A stretch of 64,000 bases of DNA from an uncultured Siphonobacter sp. (lineage in GTDB: Bacteria; Bacteroidota; Bacteroidia; Cytophagales; Spirosomataceae), in assembly GCA_913774715.1 (NCBI GenBank), contig CAJYHS010000041.1, forward strand, positions 1 to 64,000, written 5' to 3'. The position numbers and the translations under genes are program-made. Shown here piece by piece: positions 9,262 to 18,728 of the stretch; positions within the stretch are counted from its first letter, which is position 1, and the number at the start of each line of letters is the position of its first letter. Below the pieces are notes generated by a model. That model did no database searches. It saw only the letters and a program-made list of their open reading frames with translations, and had not been told where the DNA came from.

Positions 9262-11021
9262 TACACTAACTCTTTATACTGCATCCGGTGTAGATTGGCG
9301 TAATGGCCTTCTTTCATTAGTAACTCTTCATGGTTTCCCGCTTCGACGATCTTGCCTTTCTCCAGTACCAGAATCTGATCGGCGTTTTGAATTGTGCTAA
9401 GGCGGTGGGCAATGACAATAGCGGTCCGGCCCTTCATAAGTTTAGTAATGGCATTCTGAATCAGTTCTTCGGTTTCGGTATCGACAGAAGCCGTGGCTTC
9501 ATCCAAAATCAGAATGCGGGGATTACGTACGAGTGCCCGAACGAATGAAATCAGCTGCCGCTGACCCACTGAAAGGGTAGCTCCGCGTTCCATAACGTTA
9601 TAACTGTAAGTGCCTGGTAACTTCTGAATAAATTCATCAGCCCCCACCAGCTTGGCTGCTTCGATTACCTGTTCACGGGTAATGTTCGGATCACCAAGAG
9701 TTATATTACGTTCGATGGTATCTGAAAACAGAAAAACATCCTGTAGCACTACACCAATACGGCTCCTCAACCAGCCTAACTCATAATTTTTCAGATCGAC
9801 ATCATCAATCAGAATTTGGCCTTTCTGAATTTCGTAGAAACGGCTCAACAGGTTAATCGTCGATGATTTTCCTGCTCCCGTAGCTCCCACTAATGCGATG
9901 GTTTTTCCTGCAGCGACGGTGAAATTGATGTCTTTCAGAACGAATTCCGGTTCATTATAAGCAAACCACACGTTCTTGAATTCTACTTTTCCATGCAGTT
10001 CTTCGGGCGTGTAGGTACCTTCATTCTGCGTATATTCATCTGAATCCAGCAGTTTCAAAATCCGATCCGTACTTACTACGCCCATTTGCAGGGTATTAAA
10101 GCGATCCGCCAGCATACGAATGGGGCGGAAGAACAGGTTAATGAACATGATGAAGGCCGTAATCGTACCGTAACTCGTCGTTAGGCCAATCACTTCTTTC
10201 GCTCCGTACCAGACAATCAGACCCGTTGCCATAGCCGAGATTACTTCTGCCACCGGATAGTATACCGAATAGTAAAGAATAGACTTGACATTCGCATCTT
10301 TATGTTCTTTATTCAAAGCCTCAAACTTCTGGTGCTCAATGGGTTCGGCACTGAAAATCTGCACGATACTCATGCCCGTGATGTGCTCCTGAACAAACGA
10401 GTTCAGGTTAGAAACGGCAGTTCGAACGATATTGAAAGACTTTTTGACCTTCTCTTTAAAGATGTAGGTCGAAACCAGCATGAGAGGAACGGTGCTCAAA
10501 CTGATTAAGGAAAGCCGCCAGTCTGTATAAAACATGACGCTGATAATCAGAACTAACTGAAGAATATCACCAGCGATATTGGCAAGGCCTTCCGAAAATA
10601 CGTCAGCCAGGGTTTCAATATCAGAAATAGTACGAGTGACAAGTCGGCCAATGGGCGTATCGTCAAAAAACTTTAAACGTAGGTAAAGGATTTTTTCATA
10701 GAGTTGAACCCGAATGTCTCGAATAATAGTCTGACCTAACCAGCCCGAAAGGTAACTGTTGGCAAATTGAGCAATACCCTGAACCACCAATACGACAATC
10801 ATGAGGGCCATCATAGTAGTTAAGCCCGCGTGATCGTTCGTAGTAATGTGATGATCAATGGTATAGCGAATCAAAAGTGGAGTTAAAGGAGCCAGAATTG
10901 CTCCCAATAATATCAGAACCACCAAGCTGATAAATTTCGTTTGATAAGGCTTGATAAACTGAAACAATCGTTTGATGATGTCCCAGTCAACGATCTTACC
11001 ACTAACTTTTTCTTCCGTCAC
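9261..11021 (-). CDS. ABC exporter, fused permease/ATPase (MsbA/MDR-like)
   Basis: 586 aa; 6-TM domain, Walker A GATGAGKSS, signature LSVGQRQL, Walker B ILILDEATAS, H-loop AHRLST. Confidence 0.93.
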   Translation of the reverse strand: MTEEKVSGKIVDWDIIKRLFQFIKPYQTKFISLVVLILLGAILAPLTPLLIRYTIDHHITTNDHAGLTTMMALMIVVLVVQGIAQFANSYLSGWLGQTIIRDIRVQLYEKILYLRLKFFDDTPIGRLVTRTISDIETLADVFSEGLANIAGDILQLVLIISVMFYTDWRLSLISLSTVPLMLVSTYIFKEKVKKSFNIVRTAVSNLNSFVQEHITGMSIVQIFSAEPIEHQKFEALNKEHKDANVKSILYYSVYYPVAEVISAMATGLIVWYGAKEVIGLTTSYGTITAFIMFINLFFRPIRMLADRFNTLQMGVVSTDRILKLLDSDEYTQNEGTYTPEELHGKVEFKNVWFAYNEPEFVLKDINFTVAAGKTIALVGATGAGKSSTINLLSRFYEIQKGQILIDDVDLKNYELGWLRSRIGVVLQDVFLFSDTIERNITLGDPNITREQVIEAAKLVGADEFIQKLPGTYSYNVMERGATLSVGQRQLISFVRALVRNPRILILDEATASVDTETEELIQNAITKLMKGRTAIVIAHRLSTIQNADQILVLEKGKIVEAGNHEELLMKEGHYANLHRMQYKELV

Positions 11022-11200
11022 GTTGAGAAAAGATTATTTTTACTCCTATTAATACTGGTGATACCGGCAAAAGTACTTTGCTAAATTAACAATTAATAGC
11101 AGTAAAGCAGGCGGAAGAAACCGACCGCTCTGTATGATTTTTTACGTATGCAACCAGGGATATAGCTACAATCACATTGCTATCATAAAAGTTTCAGCGA

Positions 11201-12433
11201 ATGAATTCCAATTGGGTTTTGATTATCAGCAGCAGCTTGATTCTGATATCGTATCTGTTCAATTTTATTACCAAGAAAACTAACATTCCATCGGTATTAT
11301 TACTGATTGGCCTGGGCATAGGGATGCGTCTGTTTGCGGATGGCAGAGGATTTAAGCTAGGTAGAATCAACGATATTCTGCCCATTCTGGGAACGGTTGG
11401 GCTGATTCTGATTGTGCTGGAAGGAGCGATGGAGCTGGAGCTCGACCGTAAGAAAAGTAAACTGATCTGGCAATCGCTGGCCGCGGCTCTGGGCATTTTG
11501 CTGGCTACGGCTTTTACAATGGCGACACCGTTGGCCATTGCTTACGGCGATTTTCATCGCGGGTTACTCAATGCCGTACCTCTGGCAGTTATCAGTAGTG
11601 CCATTGCCATTCCCAGTGTGGCTCACCTAACGGACCCTCATAAGAAGGAGTTTATTACTTACGAAAGCTCTTTCTCGGATATACTGGGTATTATGCTGTT
11701 CAATTTCGTATTGGTTAACGACGATTTTACCTGGGGGTCTTTGGGGCACTTTCTGGGCGAAGTCGTGTTAATTCTGGTGATGTGTACGCTGGGATGTATC
11801 GTTCTGGTGTACCTGATGAGTCGCATTACCCAGCACGTTAAATTCTTTTTGATTATCGCTCTTTTGATTCTGGTCTATTCGCTGGCCAAGCTCTTTCACC
11901 TTTCGCCATTATTACTGATTTTGGCTTTTGGACTGATGATGAACAATATTAATCTGGTGATTCCACCGTTCCTGCAGAAATACCTGGTTCAGGAAAAACT
12001 AGAGGAAGAGTTACCCATTTTTAAATCCATTACGGCGGAAAGTGCCTTCCTGATTCGGACTTATTTTTTCGTTCTCTTTGGTTTTTCTATTGATCTGGCT
12101 TCACTCACTAACCCCAAAGTCTGGTTGATTGGCGGTATTATGGTCGTCTGTTTGTACACCATGCGGGCTATGTACCTGAAGTGGATACTAAATATCCCTT
12201 TGTTACCCGAAGTATTTATCGCTCCCCGGGGGCTGATTACCGTATTAATATTCTTCGGTATTCCGGCAACGATGATTTTACCCGACTTCAGTGGCGTGTT
12301 ACTATTTACAATCATAGCCACGAACATCATCATGTCGGGTGGACTTATCCTGTATGGTCGGCAAACGGGTAAAGTTATTGCCCCGCCCGAATTGTCGGAT
12401 ACCAGCGATTTACCCGCCGTAGGTGAGCAATAG
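11201..12433 (+). CDS. Cation:proton antiporter (CPA1/NhaP-like)
   Basis: 410 aa polytopic protein; FITKKTNIPSVLLLIGLGIGM and repeated hydrophobic segments. Confidence 0.85.
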   Translation: MNSNWVLIISSSLILISYLFNFITKKTNIPSVLLLIGLGIGMRLFADGRGFKLGRINDILPILGTVGLILIVLEGAMELELDRKKSKLIWQSLAAALGILLATAFTMATPLAIAYGDFHRGLLNAVPLAVISSAIAIPSVAHLTDPHKKEFITYESSFSDILGIMLFNFVLVNDDFTWGSLGHFLGEVVLILVMCTLGCIVLVYLMSRITQHVKFFLIIALLILVYSLAKLFHLSPLLLILAFGLMMNNINLVIPPFLQKYLVQEKLEEELPIFKSITAESAFLIRTYFFVLFGFSIDLASLTNPKVWLIGGIMVVCLYTMRAMYLKWILNIPLLPEVFIAPRGLITVLIFFGIPATMILPDFSGVLLFTIIATNIIMSGGLILYGRQTGKVIAPPELSDTSDLPAVGEQ

Positions 12434-12449
12434 AAATCTACTGTACTAT

Positions 12450-12490
12450 AAAAAAAAGCCTCAGCTACTTCAAGTAACTGAGGCCTTTTT
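12450..12490. terminator. Bidirectional terminator between convergent genes
   Basis: AAAAAAA-GCCTCAG-cTACTTcAAGTAa-CTGAGGC-CTTTTT hairpin. Confidence 0.85.
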
Positions 12491-12504
12491 GAATCTTTAT
12501 GTAC

Positions 12505-13563
12505 CTATTCGCTTAGATAATTACCATAGCCTACGATCATAACAGAAAGGATAATGACCCCAATGCCCGTTAAAATCGTCCGGAAGGTAGCCGGACGAAC
12601 CCCTTTCCATTCTTGCAGGTATAAGCCCCAAAGGTTGGAAATGATAATGATACTGGCCGTATGTAAAATCCAGGAACTGGCTCCATTACCCAGTTTGCTT
12701 TCGCCCATGCCGTAGAAGAAAAACTGTAAAAACCAGGTAATACCTGCCAGAGCCGAGAAAATGTAATTATTCAGTAGAGGCGTTTTAGCATCCGTATAAT
12801 TACCGTAGGTTTTATTACGAATATTCAGCAGGACGGACCAGAGCAGGTTAGTGGTTAAACCGCCCCAAAGTACAACTACGAAAATGACGTTATTTTGAAA
12901 CAGGGGGTTACAACCTGCCGCAACGGCTTGCAGAGCCATGGGTTTTCCGGCTTCGATACCAAAGTTGAAACAGGCACTCAGAATACCCGAGAAGGTAGCA
13001 ACGATCAGTCCCGTCCAGAGGTTAAATTCCTGAACACTGGCTTTCTTTTCTTCTTCGGAAAGCTCGCCTTCCTTCATTATTCCAGCCTTCCCGCAAATGA
13101 TAATACCGATCACACAAACCAGCACACCTAATAACACGACCTGACCGCCCGTCGAGTTAATCATTTGTGTAATGGTACCCTCAGTACTGGAAGTAAAAAA
13201 GTCTCGATAAATGGGAGGAATCAGGGCACCGAAAACCGAACAGAAACCTAATACTACGGATTGTCCGAGTGATAAACCCAGGTAACGAACGGATAAGCCA
13301 AAGGTAAGTCCGCCGATGCCCCAGAGTAAACCCATCACGTAGGTCCATAAAAGCGTATCTGAATCGGTACGTTCAATGATCGACATAAAGTCGGGGATGG
13401 TAAGCCAGGCAGCTACGTAAGGAGCTATTAACCAGGAAAATAAGCCACCGATGATCCAGTAACTTTCCCAGGCCCAGGCTTTAACTCGTTTGAAAGGAAT
13501 GTAAAAACTACCGGAAGCGAAACCGCCAATGAAGTGAAATATAACACCTAAGAGAGCCTGCAT
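12505..13563 (-). CDS. L-rhamnose/proton symporter RhaT-like transporter
   Basis: ORF 12505..13707, likely start at ATG 13563 (MQALLGVIFHFIGGFASGSFYIPFKRVKAWAWESYWIIGGLFSW), about 10 TM segments. Confidence 0.85.
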   Translation of the reverse strand: MQALLGVIFHFIGGFASGSFYIPFKRVKAWAWESYWIIGGLFSWLIAPYVAAWLTIPDFMSIIERTDSDTLLWTYVMGLLWGIGGLTFGLSVRYLGLSLGQSVVLGFCSVFGALIPPIYRDFFTSSTEGTITQMINSTGGQVVLLGVLVCVIGIIICGKAGIMKEGELSEEEKKASVQEFNLWTGLIVATFSGILSACFNFGIEAGKPMALQAVAAGCNPLFQNNVIFVVVLWGGLTTNLLWSVLLNIRNKTYGNYTDAKTPLLNNYIFSALAGITWFLQFFFYGMGESKLGNGASSWILHTASIIIISNLWGLYLQEWKGVRPATFRTILTGIGVIILSVMIVGYGNYLSE

Positions 13564-13908
13564 AAAGTCAAATGTAGAGGTATACTTAATTCCCAAAGCT
13601 AGGGAAGTTCCCGGATTTTCACCATCCCGTACTGTCAGGGAAATAGGGTTTTTCGTGTGTAAGGTTGAATTTTTTGAGTAATGAAAAATGCCACTTATCA
13701 GGAACAAGTGGCATTCTGACGAACCTTCAACCTTTTTCTATACTTCACGCAAAACGAATACGTGGATTTGCACCAGAAAAAATACTAATGTGCAAACTAT
13801 AGTAAGAACGCGTAGGAAGGTAAAAAGTAGTATATAGGGTTTAAGGGAATAGATAGAGACGTAACAAAAAGGGATGAATAACTGCAAAACGTAGAAATCG
13901 GCTTGTGT

Positions 13909-14850
13909 TTAGCCGAATAAAAGCTCATAGCTGTGTTTGACGGACTCCATGGCTCCGAGATTTTTCTTGAAGCGAATTAACCCCTCATTACGAATGCCGT
14001 TTTCAGTCGAAATCCCCAGATCCAAAAGCTGGAATCGATGATTTTGACAATAGGTATAGATTCCGGCATTGACGAGAATGAGTGGGCTTAAGGATAAAAA
14101 TTCGGGATTATCAGCAGGATATAGCGTGTACAGAATGCGGTCATTAATGCGAACCGTTACCGTCAAAGCGGCCAGTTTTCCCGATATGCGAGCCGTAAAT
14201 ACCTGAAAAATACCAGGTAGCTGAGTTACGGAAGCTTGCAGGGTTTCCAGCGACATGGTCATGGGGCGTTGCTTGCGTTTGCGGGCAGCGGCAATGAAGG
14301 CGTGAACTTCTGTCCAGTCTGGGCTTTGCCATTCTTCAAAAACTAAACCTTCCCGAAGGCTTTTCTGTAAGCGACGACGAGTAGAGTCGTGGAGATTGAT
14401 GTTCTGCTGGCCTACGTCAAGGTGTTGATTCAGCTCAGTGCTGGTAACGGTGAAGCCTGCCTGAAGGTAAGCCTGGTGCAGTACACGGGCTAAAGCTGGG
14501 TTTAATCCTTCTGGAAATGATCTGATTACCAGGCGGGCAAGTCCTTTGCTTCGTAACTTATTCACCGCTTCCTGAAGAAAAAACTGGAGAGCTTTCGCCG
14601 GAATATCCGGGTAACTTTCAACGCCTCCGAAGGTAGCTCGTCTGGGACTCATTCCCTGATCAGTAGCGATGAAAACGGTTAGTCTGGCATGGGTGTAGTC
14701 ATCTTTTCGCAACAGAAACGTCAGTATCTCATCACCGGGTTGTGCCTGTCCCTTAATGTGATGCGTTTCATTGAAAAGAAATCGCTCGAACAGTGGCGAA
14801 GGAATGGTTTGAGGAAGTTGAAGTAGTTGAACGGTGTAATGGTCATTCAT
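13909..14850 (-). CDS. FemAB/GNAT-like acyltransferase of unknown specificity
   Basis: 313 aa; repeated GNAT-like fold hints (HDSTRRRLQKSLREGLVFEEW..., GKLAALTVTVRINDRILYTLYPADNPEFLSLSPLILVNAGIYTYCQ). Confidence 0.6.
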   Translation of the reverse strand: MNDHYTVQLLQLPQTIPSPLFERFLFNETHHIKGQAQPGDEILTFLLRKDDYTHARLTVFIATDQGMSPRRATFGGVESYPDIPAKALQFFLQEAVNKLRSKGLARLVIRSFPEGLNPALARVLHQAYLQAGFTVTSTELNQHLDVGQQNINLHDSTRRRLQKSLREGLVFEEWQSPDWTEVHAFIAAARKRKQRPMTMSLETLQASVTQLPGIFQVFTARISGKLAALTVTVRINDRILYTLYPADNPEFLSLSPLILVNAGIYTYCQNHRFQLLDLGISTENGIRNEGLIRFKKNLGAMESVKHSYELLFG

Positions 14851-14871
14851 AGAAGCAAGATAAGCAGAAGC

Positions 14872-15495
14872 TTAGCCTTTTTTACTAACGAAAGCATTAT
14901 TCCTGATGTAAAAGCGGTAAGGCAATTCTACCCCCACCTTAATACCAATACGGGTGGTCTGTACGACTTCAAAATCAGTAAGGACGGAGGGCTCAATACT
15001 GAGCGGGCTATCCTGAATCATCCAATAATTCATTTCTTTATGAATCCCCATGGCGTGCACCAGGCTCGCCGGGCCTTTGCATAACTCCGTAGGCTTTAGT
15101 GTTCGCTCTGCGTACGTTTTTCCGAAAAACTGCTGAATGCGTTGCTGAGCGGCAATGCGGCGGGCTGCCATTAAATCCAGTCCCTCCGTAGGTTGCAGAG
15201 CCCGGATTAAAACGGCTTCTCCGATATTTTCGCCGCCGCTGGAAATATTTACGCAGTAATACTGACCGTAAATCTGATACACATAAATCATCCCTACGGG
15301 ACCAAACATGGGAGCATTTCGCGTAGTTTTATTACGATAGGCATGGCAAGCCGGATCGCCAGTAAGGTACGCTTCTGTTTCAACAATAATACCTGCGGTA
15401 CGACCTTCCGGACTTTCATGAATCAGGACGCAACCCAGTAGATTCCGGGCTAACTCCAATGAAGGTTGTTCGTAAAATTCGGTTGACAGCGGCAT
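14872..15495 (-). CDS. mpg: DNA-3-methyladenine glycosylase (AAG/MPG family)
   Basis: 207 aa; ARNLLGCVLIH, ETEAYLTGDPACHAYRNKTTRNAPMFGPVGMIYVYQIYGQYYCVNI. Confidence 0.92.
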   Translation of the reverse strand: MPLSTEFYEQPSLELARNLLGCVLIHESPEGRTAGIIVETEAYLTGDPACHAYRNKTTRNAPMFGPVGMIYVYQIYGQYYCVNISSGGENIGEAVLIRALQPTEGLDLMAARRIAAQQRIQQFFGKTYAERTLKPTELCKGPASLVHAMGIHKEMNYWMIQDSPLSIEPSVLTDFEVVQTTRIGIKVGVELPYRFYIRNNAFVSKKG

Positions 15496-15526
15496 AACAG
15501 ATACTTAGAAATAGGGCTAAAAGAAA

Positions 15527-15561
15527 ACGCGGAGTAAGGAATAAAATTCCGTACCCCGCGT
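15527..15561 (-). terminator. Hairpin terminator downstream of yicC
   Basis: ACGCGGaGTAaGGAA-taaaa-TTCCgTACcCCGCGT. Confidence 0.55.
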
Positions 15562-15576
15562 CAGTAGATGTTGGGC

Positions 15577-16455
15577 TTATAATACGTTAGCCGTCTGCTC
15601 TTTTATTTTTTCGAGATCGTCTTTCATCCCTACGACCAGTCGCTGAATGGTTGCATCGTTGGCTTTGGAACCAATGGTATTAATTTCCCGCCCAATTTCC
15701 TGAGCCATGAAGCCAAGCTTTTTGCCATTTCCTTCTTTTAGGACTTCCCGGAAATAGTCCAGGTGCGTCTGAAGGCGGACTTTCTCTTCGGCGATGTCGT
15801 ATTTTTCTACATAATACACCAATTCCTGCTCAAAGCGGTTTTTGTCGAAGCCATCTTCTCCCAGTAAATCGGTGATACTTTTCATTAATCGCTCGCGAAC
15901 GGCTGGAATCCGAAGGCCATCCTGTTGAGCTACCTGCTTCAGACCATTTTCTATACCGTTGATACAGTCACCAAAGATGGTGGTCAAGACCTGACCTTCG
16001 CGGTTTCTGAATTCCTGACATTCCGCTAAAGCCGTGCGAACCGCCTGGATAACCAATTGCCACTCCGCCTCCGATGATTCGCTTACCGTTTCGGTATTTA
16101 AAGCATTAGGCCAGGACATGGCTATTTTAAACATTTCCAAATCATCGAACGATTCCGTAATGTGGTAAAAACTTTCCCGTAAATCCTGGAAGTAGGTTTT
16201 TACTAAAGGACGATTTACTGAAACGGAAGCTTCGGCCTGAGCCGTTTTAACGACCTGTACTGAAAGTTCCAGCTTACCACGCTCGAGTTCCGTAGACAAG
16301 AGGTTTCGTAGTTCAATTTCCCGACTGGAAAAGCTACGAGGTAATCGGCAAAAAATATCTAATCCCTTTGAATTGAGAGTTTTAATTTCGGCAGTAACCT
16401 GTAAGCCATCCGCTTCAAGCACGCCCCGGCCAAAACCGGTCATGGATTTTAACAT
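15577..16455 (-). CDS. yicC: YicC/YloC-family endoribonuclease-like protein
   Basis: 292 aa; MLKSMTGFGRG start, C-terminal GKKLGFMAQEIGREINTIGSKANDATIQRLVVGMKDDLEKIKEQTANVL. Confidence 0.93.
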   Translation of the reverse strand: MLKSMTGFGRGVLEADGLQVTAEIKTLNSKGLDIFCRLPRSFSSREIELRNLLSTELERGKLELSVQVVKTAQAEASVSVNRPLVKTYFQDLRESFYHITESFDDLEMFKIAMSWPNALNTETVSESSEAEWQLVIQAVRTALAECQEFRNREGQVLTTIFGDCINGIENGLKQVAQQDGLRIPAVRERLMKSITDLLGEDGFDKNRFEQELVYYVEKYDIAEEKVRLQTHLDYFREVLKEGNGKKLGFMAQEIGREINTIGSKANDATIQRLVVGMKDDLEKIKEQTANVL

Positions 16456-16482
16456 AACAAAACGGGTAGTAACGGGAACAAC

Positions 16483-18273
16483 TTATGCTTCGGGGTTCTC
16501 GTCTGTTTTAGGTTTAGGTGGCGTTTTGGCAAACAACAGCGACTGAGAAATCTCCAGCAATTTCCGCTGGGTTTCTTCGGGCGTTTCCTGATTTCGTTGC
16601 TGACCCTGTTTAGGTTGCTGCTGACGAGGAGCTTCCCGTCGTTCCTGACGGTTTTGCGGTTCTTCGCGTCGTTCCTGATTGTTTGCGTTACGCTGGAAGC
16701 GATTGTTGCGATTCTGATTCTGACGATCTTCCCGACGTGGACGTTCACGGGGTTGTTGCGAGTCGTCTGAATTGCTAGCTGCTGGTTGCGAAGGCTGCTC
16801 CTGGCGATTGGGGCGATCTTCGCGTCGTTCCTGATTATTATTATTACGCTGGAAGCGATTGTTCCGGTTTTGACGATCTTCCCGGCGAGGCCGATCATTC
16901 TGGCGGTCTTCTCGACGGGGCTGTTGCTCCGGTGAAGGCTGTTCGTCAACCGGGCTTTCGGTTAGCTCAGGTAAGGTTTCAATAACTTCAGAAATGGTTG
17001 GCTGAGTTACCTCAATGACCACTTCTTCTGAAGCAACGATTGATTCCTCTTCCTGTGGCTGCTCTTCTCTTTTCGGACGATCCTCTCGACTGGGTTTCTC
17101 CTCTCTATTCGGACGATTATCCCGACGGCGATCTTCCCGGTTTTGTGGACGTTCGCGAGGCTGCTCATTACCCAGTTTCGGATCACGTTCCTGTTGGGTC
17201 GGAATCTCGATTACGGGAGGCGTGGCGTTCGCCCGTTCGGCTTTGTCCGCTTCAATTTCATCCCATTGCTCCCGGTTACGCACAATGTCCAGAGCCGTGT
17301 AAATGGCGTGTAACATTGAGCTATGATCGGCCAGATTTTTTCCGGCAATGTCATACGCCGTCCCGTGATCGGGGCTGGTGCGAACAATGGACAATCCCGA
17401 AGTGAAGTTTACTCCATCTTCAAAGGCCAACATTTTAAAGGGCATCAGACCCTGATCATGATACATGGCCAGAATGGCGTCGAATTTCTTCCAGTTATTG
17501 GCTCCGAAGAATCCATCGGCCGGGAAGGGTCCGTATACCAGATGGTTATTCTTGCGGTATTGATCAATTACGGGGATAATCACTTCTTTCTCTTCGTTAC
17601 CCAAAAGCCCGTCTTCGCCCGCGTGTGGATTCAACCCAAGCACGGCAATGCGAGGTTTATTAATACCAAAATCTTTATGTAAAGACTTGATAATCTGATT
17701 CAGTTTCTTGGAAACGGCCTCCTGACTGATGTTGGAACGCACCCGGCCCAGCGGAACGTGACCCGTCACCACACCAATTTTCAAACGTTCCGAAACCATA
17801 AACATCAGATATTCGGAGGACTGGAAAGCTTCGGCCAGATACTCGGTATGTCCGGGAAATTTAAATTCCTCAGACTGAATGTTGTACTTATTGATTGGAG
17901 CTGTTACCAGTGCCGAAATCAAACCCGCTTTGAGGTCTTCTACGGCTTTGGCCAAGCTTTGAAAGGCTGCCTGACCGGCTTCGGGATGCACTTTACCAGG
18001 TTCGACGTTAGTCTGGCTGTCATCAAAACAGGTAATCACGTTTACCATCTTATGATTCAACTGATCGGCTGAGGGAGCCGGGTTCAGTTGCCAGTCTTTC
18101 ATATCGTACAAATGTTTGTAACGATTCAGAACCCGCATGGATCCGTAGATCACGGGTGTAAAGTGTTTATTGAGGTGATTTCCGTGTAAGGCCTTGAGAA
18201 TTACCTCCGGGCCAATGCCGTTGTAATCACCCATACTGATGCCAATTATCGGCTTTTGTGCTTGCTCGCTCAT
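16483..18273 (-). CDS. pdxA: 4-hydroxythreonine-4-phosphate dehydrogenase PdxA with a ~250-aa Arg/Asn/Gln/Glu-rich C-terminal extension
   Basis: 596 aa; PdxA core to about residue 345 (GISMGDYNGIGPEVILKAL, GHTEYLAE, LGLNPHAGEDGLLG, MYHDQGLMPFKM, RTSPDHGTAYDIAGK), then low-complexity RREDRQNRNNRFQRNNNNQERRED repeats in the same frame. Confidence 0.92.
   Translation of the reverse strand: MSEQAQKPIIGISMGDYNGIGPEVILKALHGNHLNKHFTPVIYGSMRVLNRYKHLYDMKDWQLNPAPSADQLNHKMVNVITCFDDSQTNVEPGKVHPEAGQAAFQSLAKAVEDLKAGLISALVTAPINKYNIQSEEFKFPGHTEYLAEAFQSSEYLMFMVSERLKIGVVTGHVPLGRVRSNISQEAVSKKLNQIIKSLHKDFGINKPRIAVLGLNPHAGEDGLLGNEEKEVIIPVIDQYRKNNHLVYGPFPADGFFGANNWKKFDAILAMYHDQGLMPFKMLAFEDGVNFTSGLSIVRTSPDHGTAYDIAGKNLADHSSMLHAIYTALDIVRNREQWDEIEADKAERANATPPVIEIPTQQERDPKLGNEQPRERPQNREDRRRDNRPNREEKPSREDRPKREEQPQEEESIVASEEVVIEVTQPTISEVIETLPELTESPVDEQPSPEQQPRREDRQNDRPRREDRQNRNNRFQRNNNNQERREDRPNRQEQPSQPAASNSDDSQQPRERPRREDRQNQNRNNRFQRNANNQERREEPQNRQERREAPRQQQPKQGQQRNQETPEETQRKLLEISQSLLFAKTPPKPKTDENPEA
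16661..16890. repeat. Internal direct duplication, 156-bp offset, within the pdxA tail
   Basis: tcttcgcgtcgttcctgatt at 16661-16680 and 16817-16836, each followed by NNNNNNNttacgctggaagcgattgtt in register. Confidence 0.8.
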
Positions 18274-18728
18274 ATCATTTCATCGGGTCAGCAATTTCGG
18301 TTTACTGACGTAAATAAGCAGTTCGTGAAGCGAAGTTACACCATCCACCCAAGAATTAGACCAGTTCGCGGATTTTTCGGAAATTCTAAGTCGAATAAAG
18401 GGTGTGGGGGTGGATTTCGAGGAGGTTTGATTAGTGTTTGAAAGTTTGATAATTTAGATAAGGTCAGGGCTGGCGGAGTTATGCTATTTAACAGTAGAAG
18501 GGCTATTCGGTAATAATAGGGTTACTGCGTAATTTTTCAAACCTTCTTAACTTTTCAAACGCCACTCAAACCTTCAAACGATATCCAACGATTCAAACCC
18601 AGTCCTGCGTGTGGTTTTTTTATAAAATCAAGCGAACTTTGGAGATTAGTATTAGGGTTATCCTAAGCAGGCACAATTACTTTTTTGAATGCTATGAAAG
18701 CTCAGCTCAGCGACTGGGCCCCTTTACC

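Noticed and set aside
16449-16949. ORF of 166 aa overlapping the pdxA tail
   Set aside because: It is an alternate-frame reading of the low-complexity Arg/Asn-rich tail on the same strand, with no recognisable domain.
17015-17405. Ser/Arg-rich ORFs antisense to the pdxA tail
   Set aside because: Codon-bias shadow of the repetitive tail; no start context or homology.
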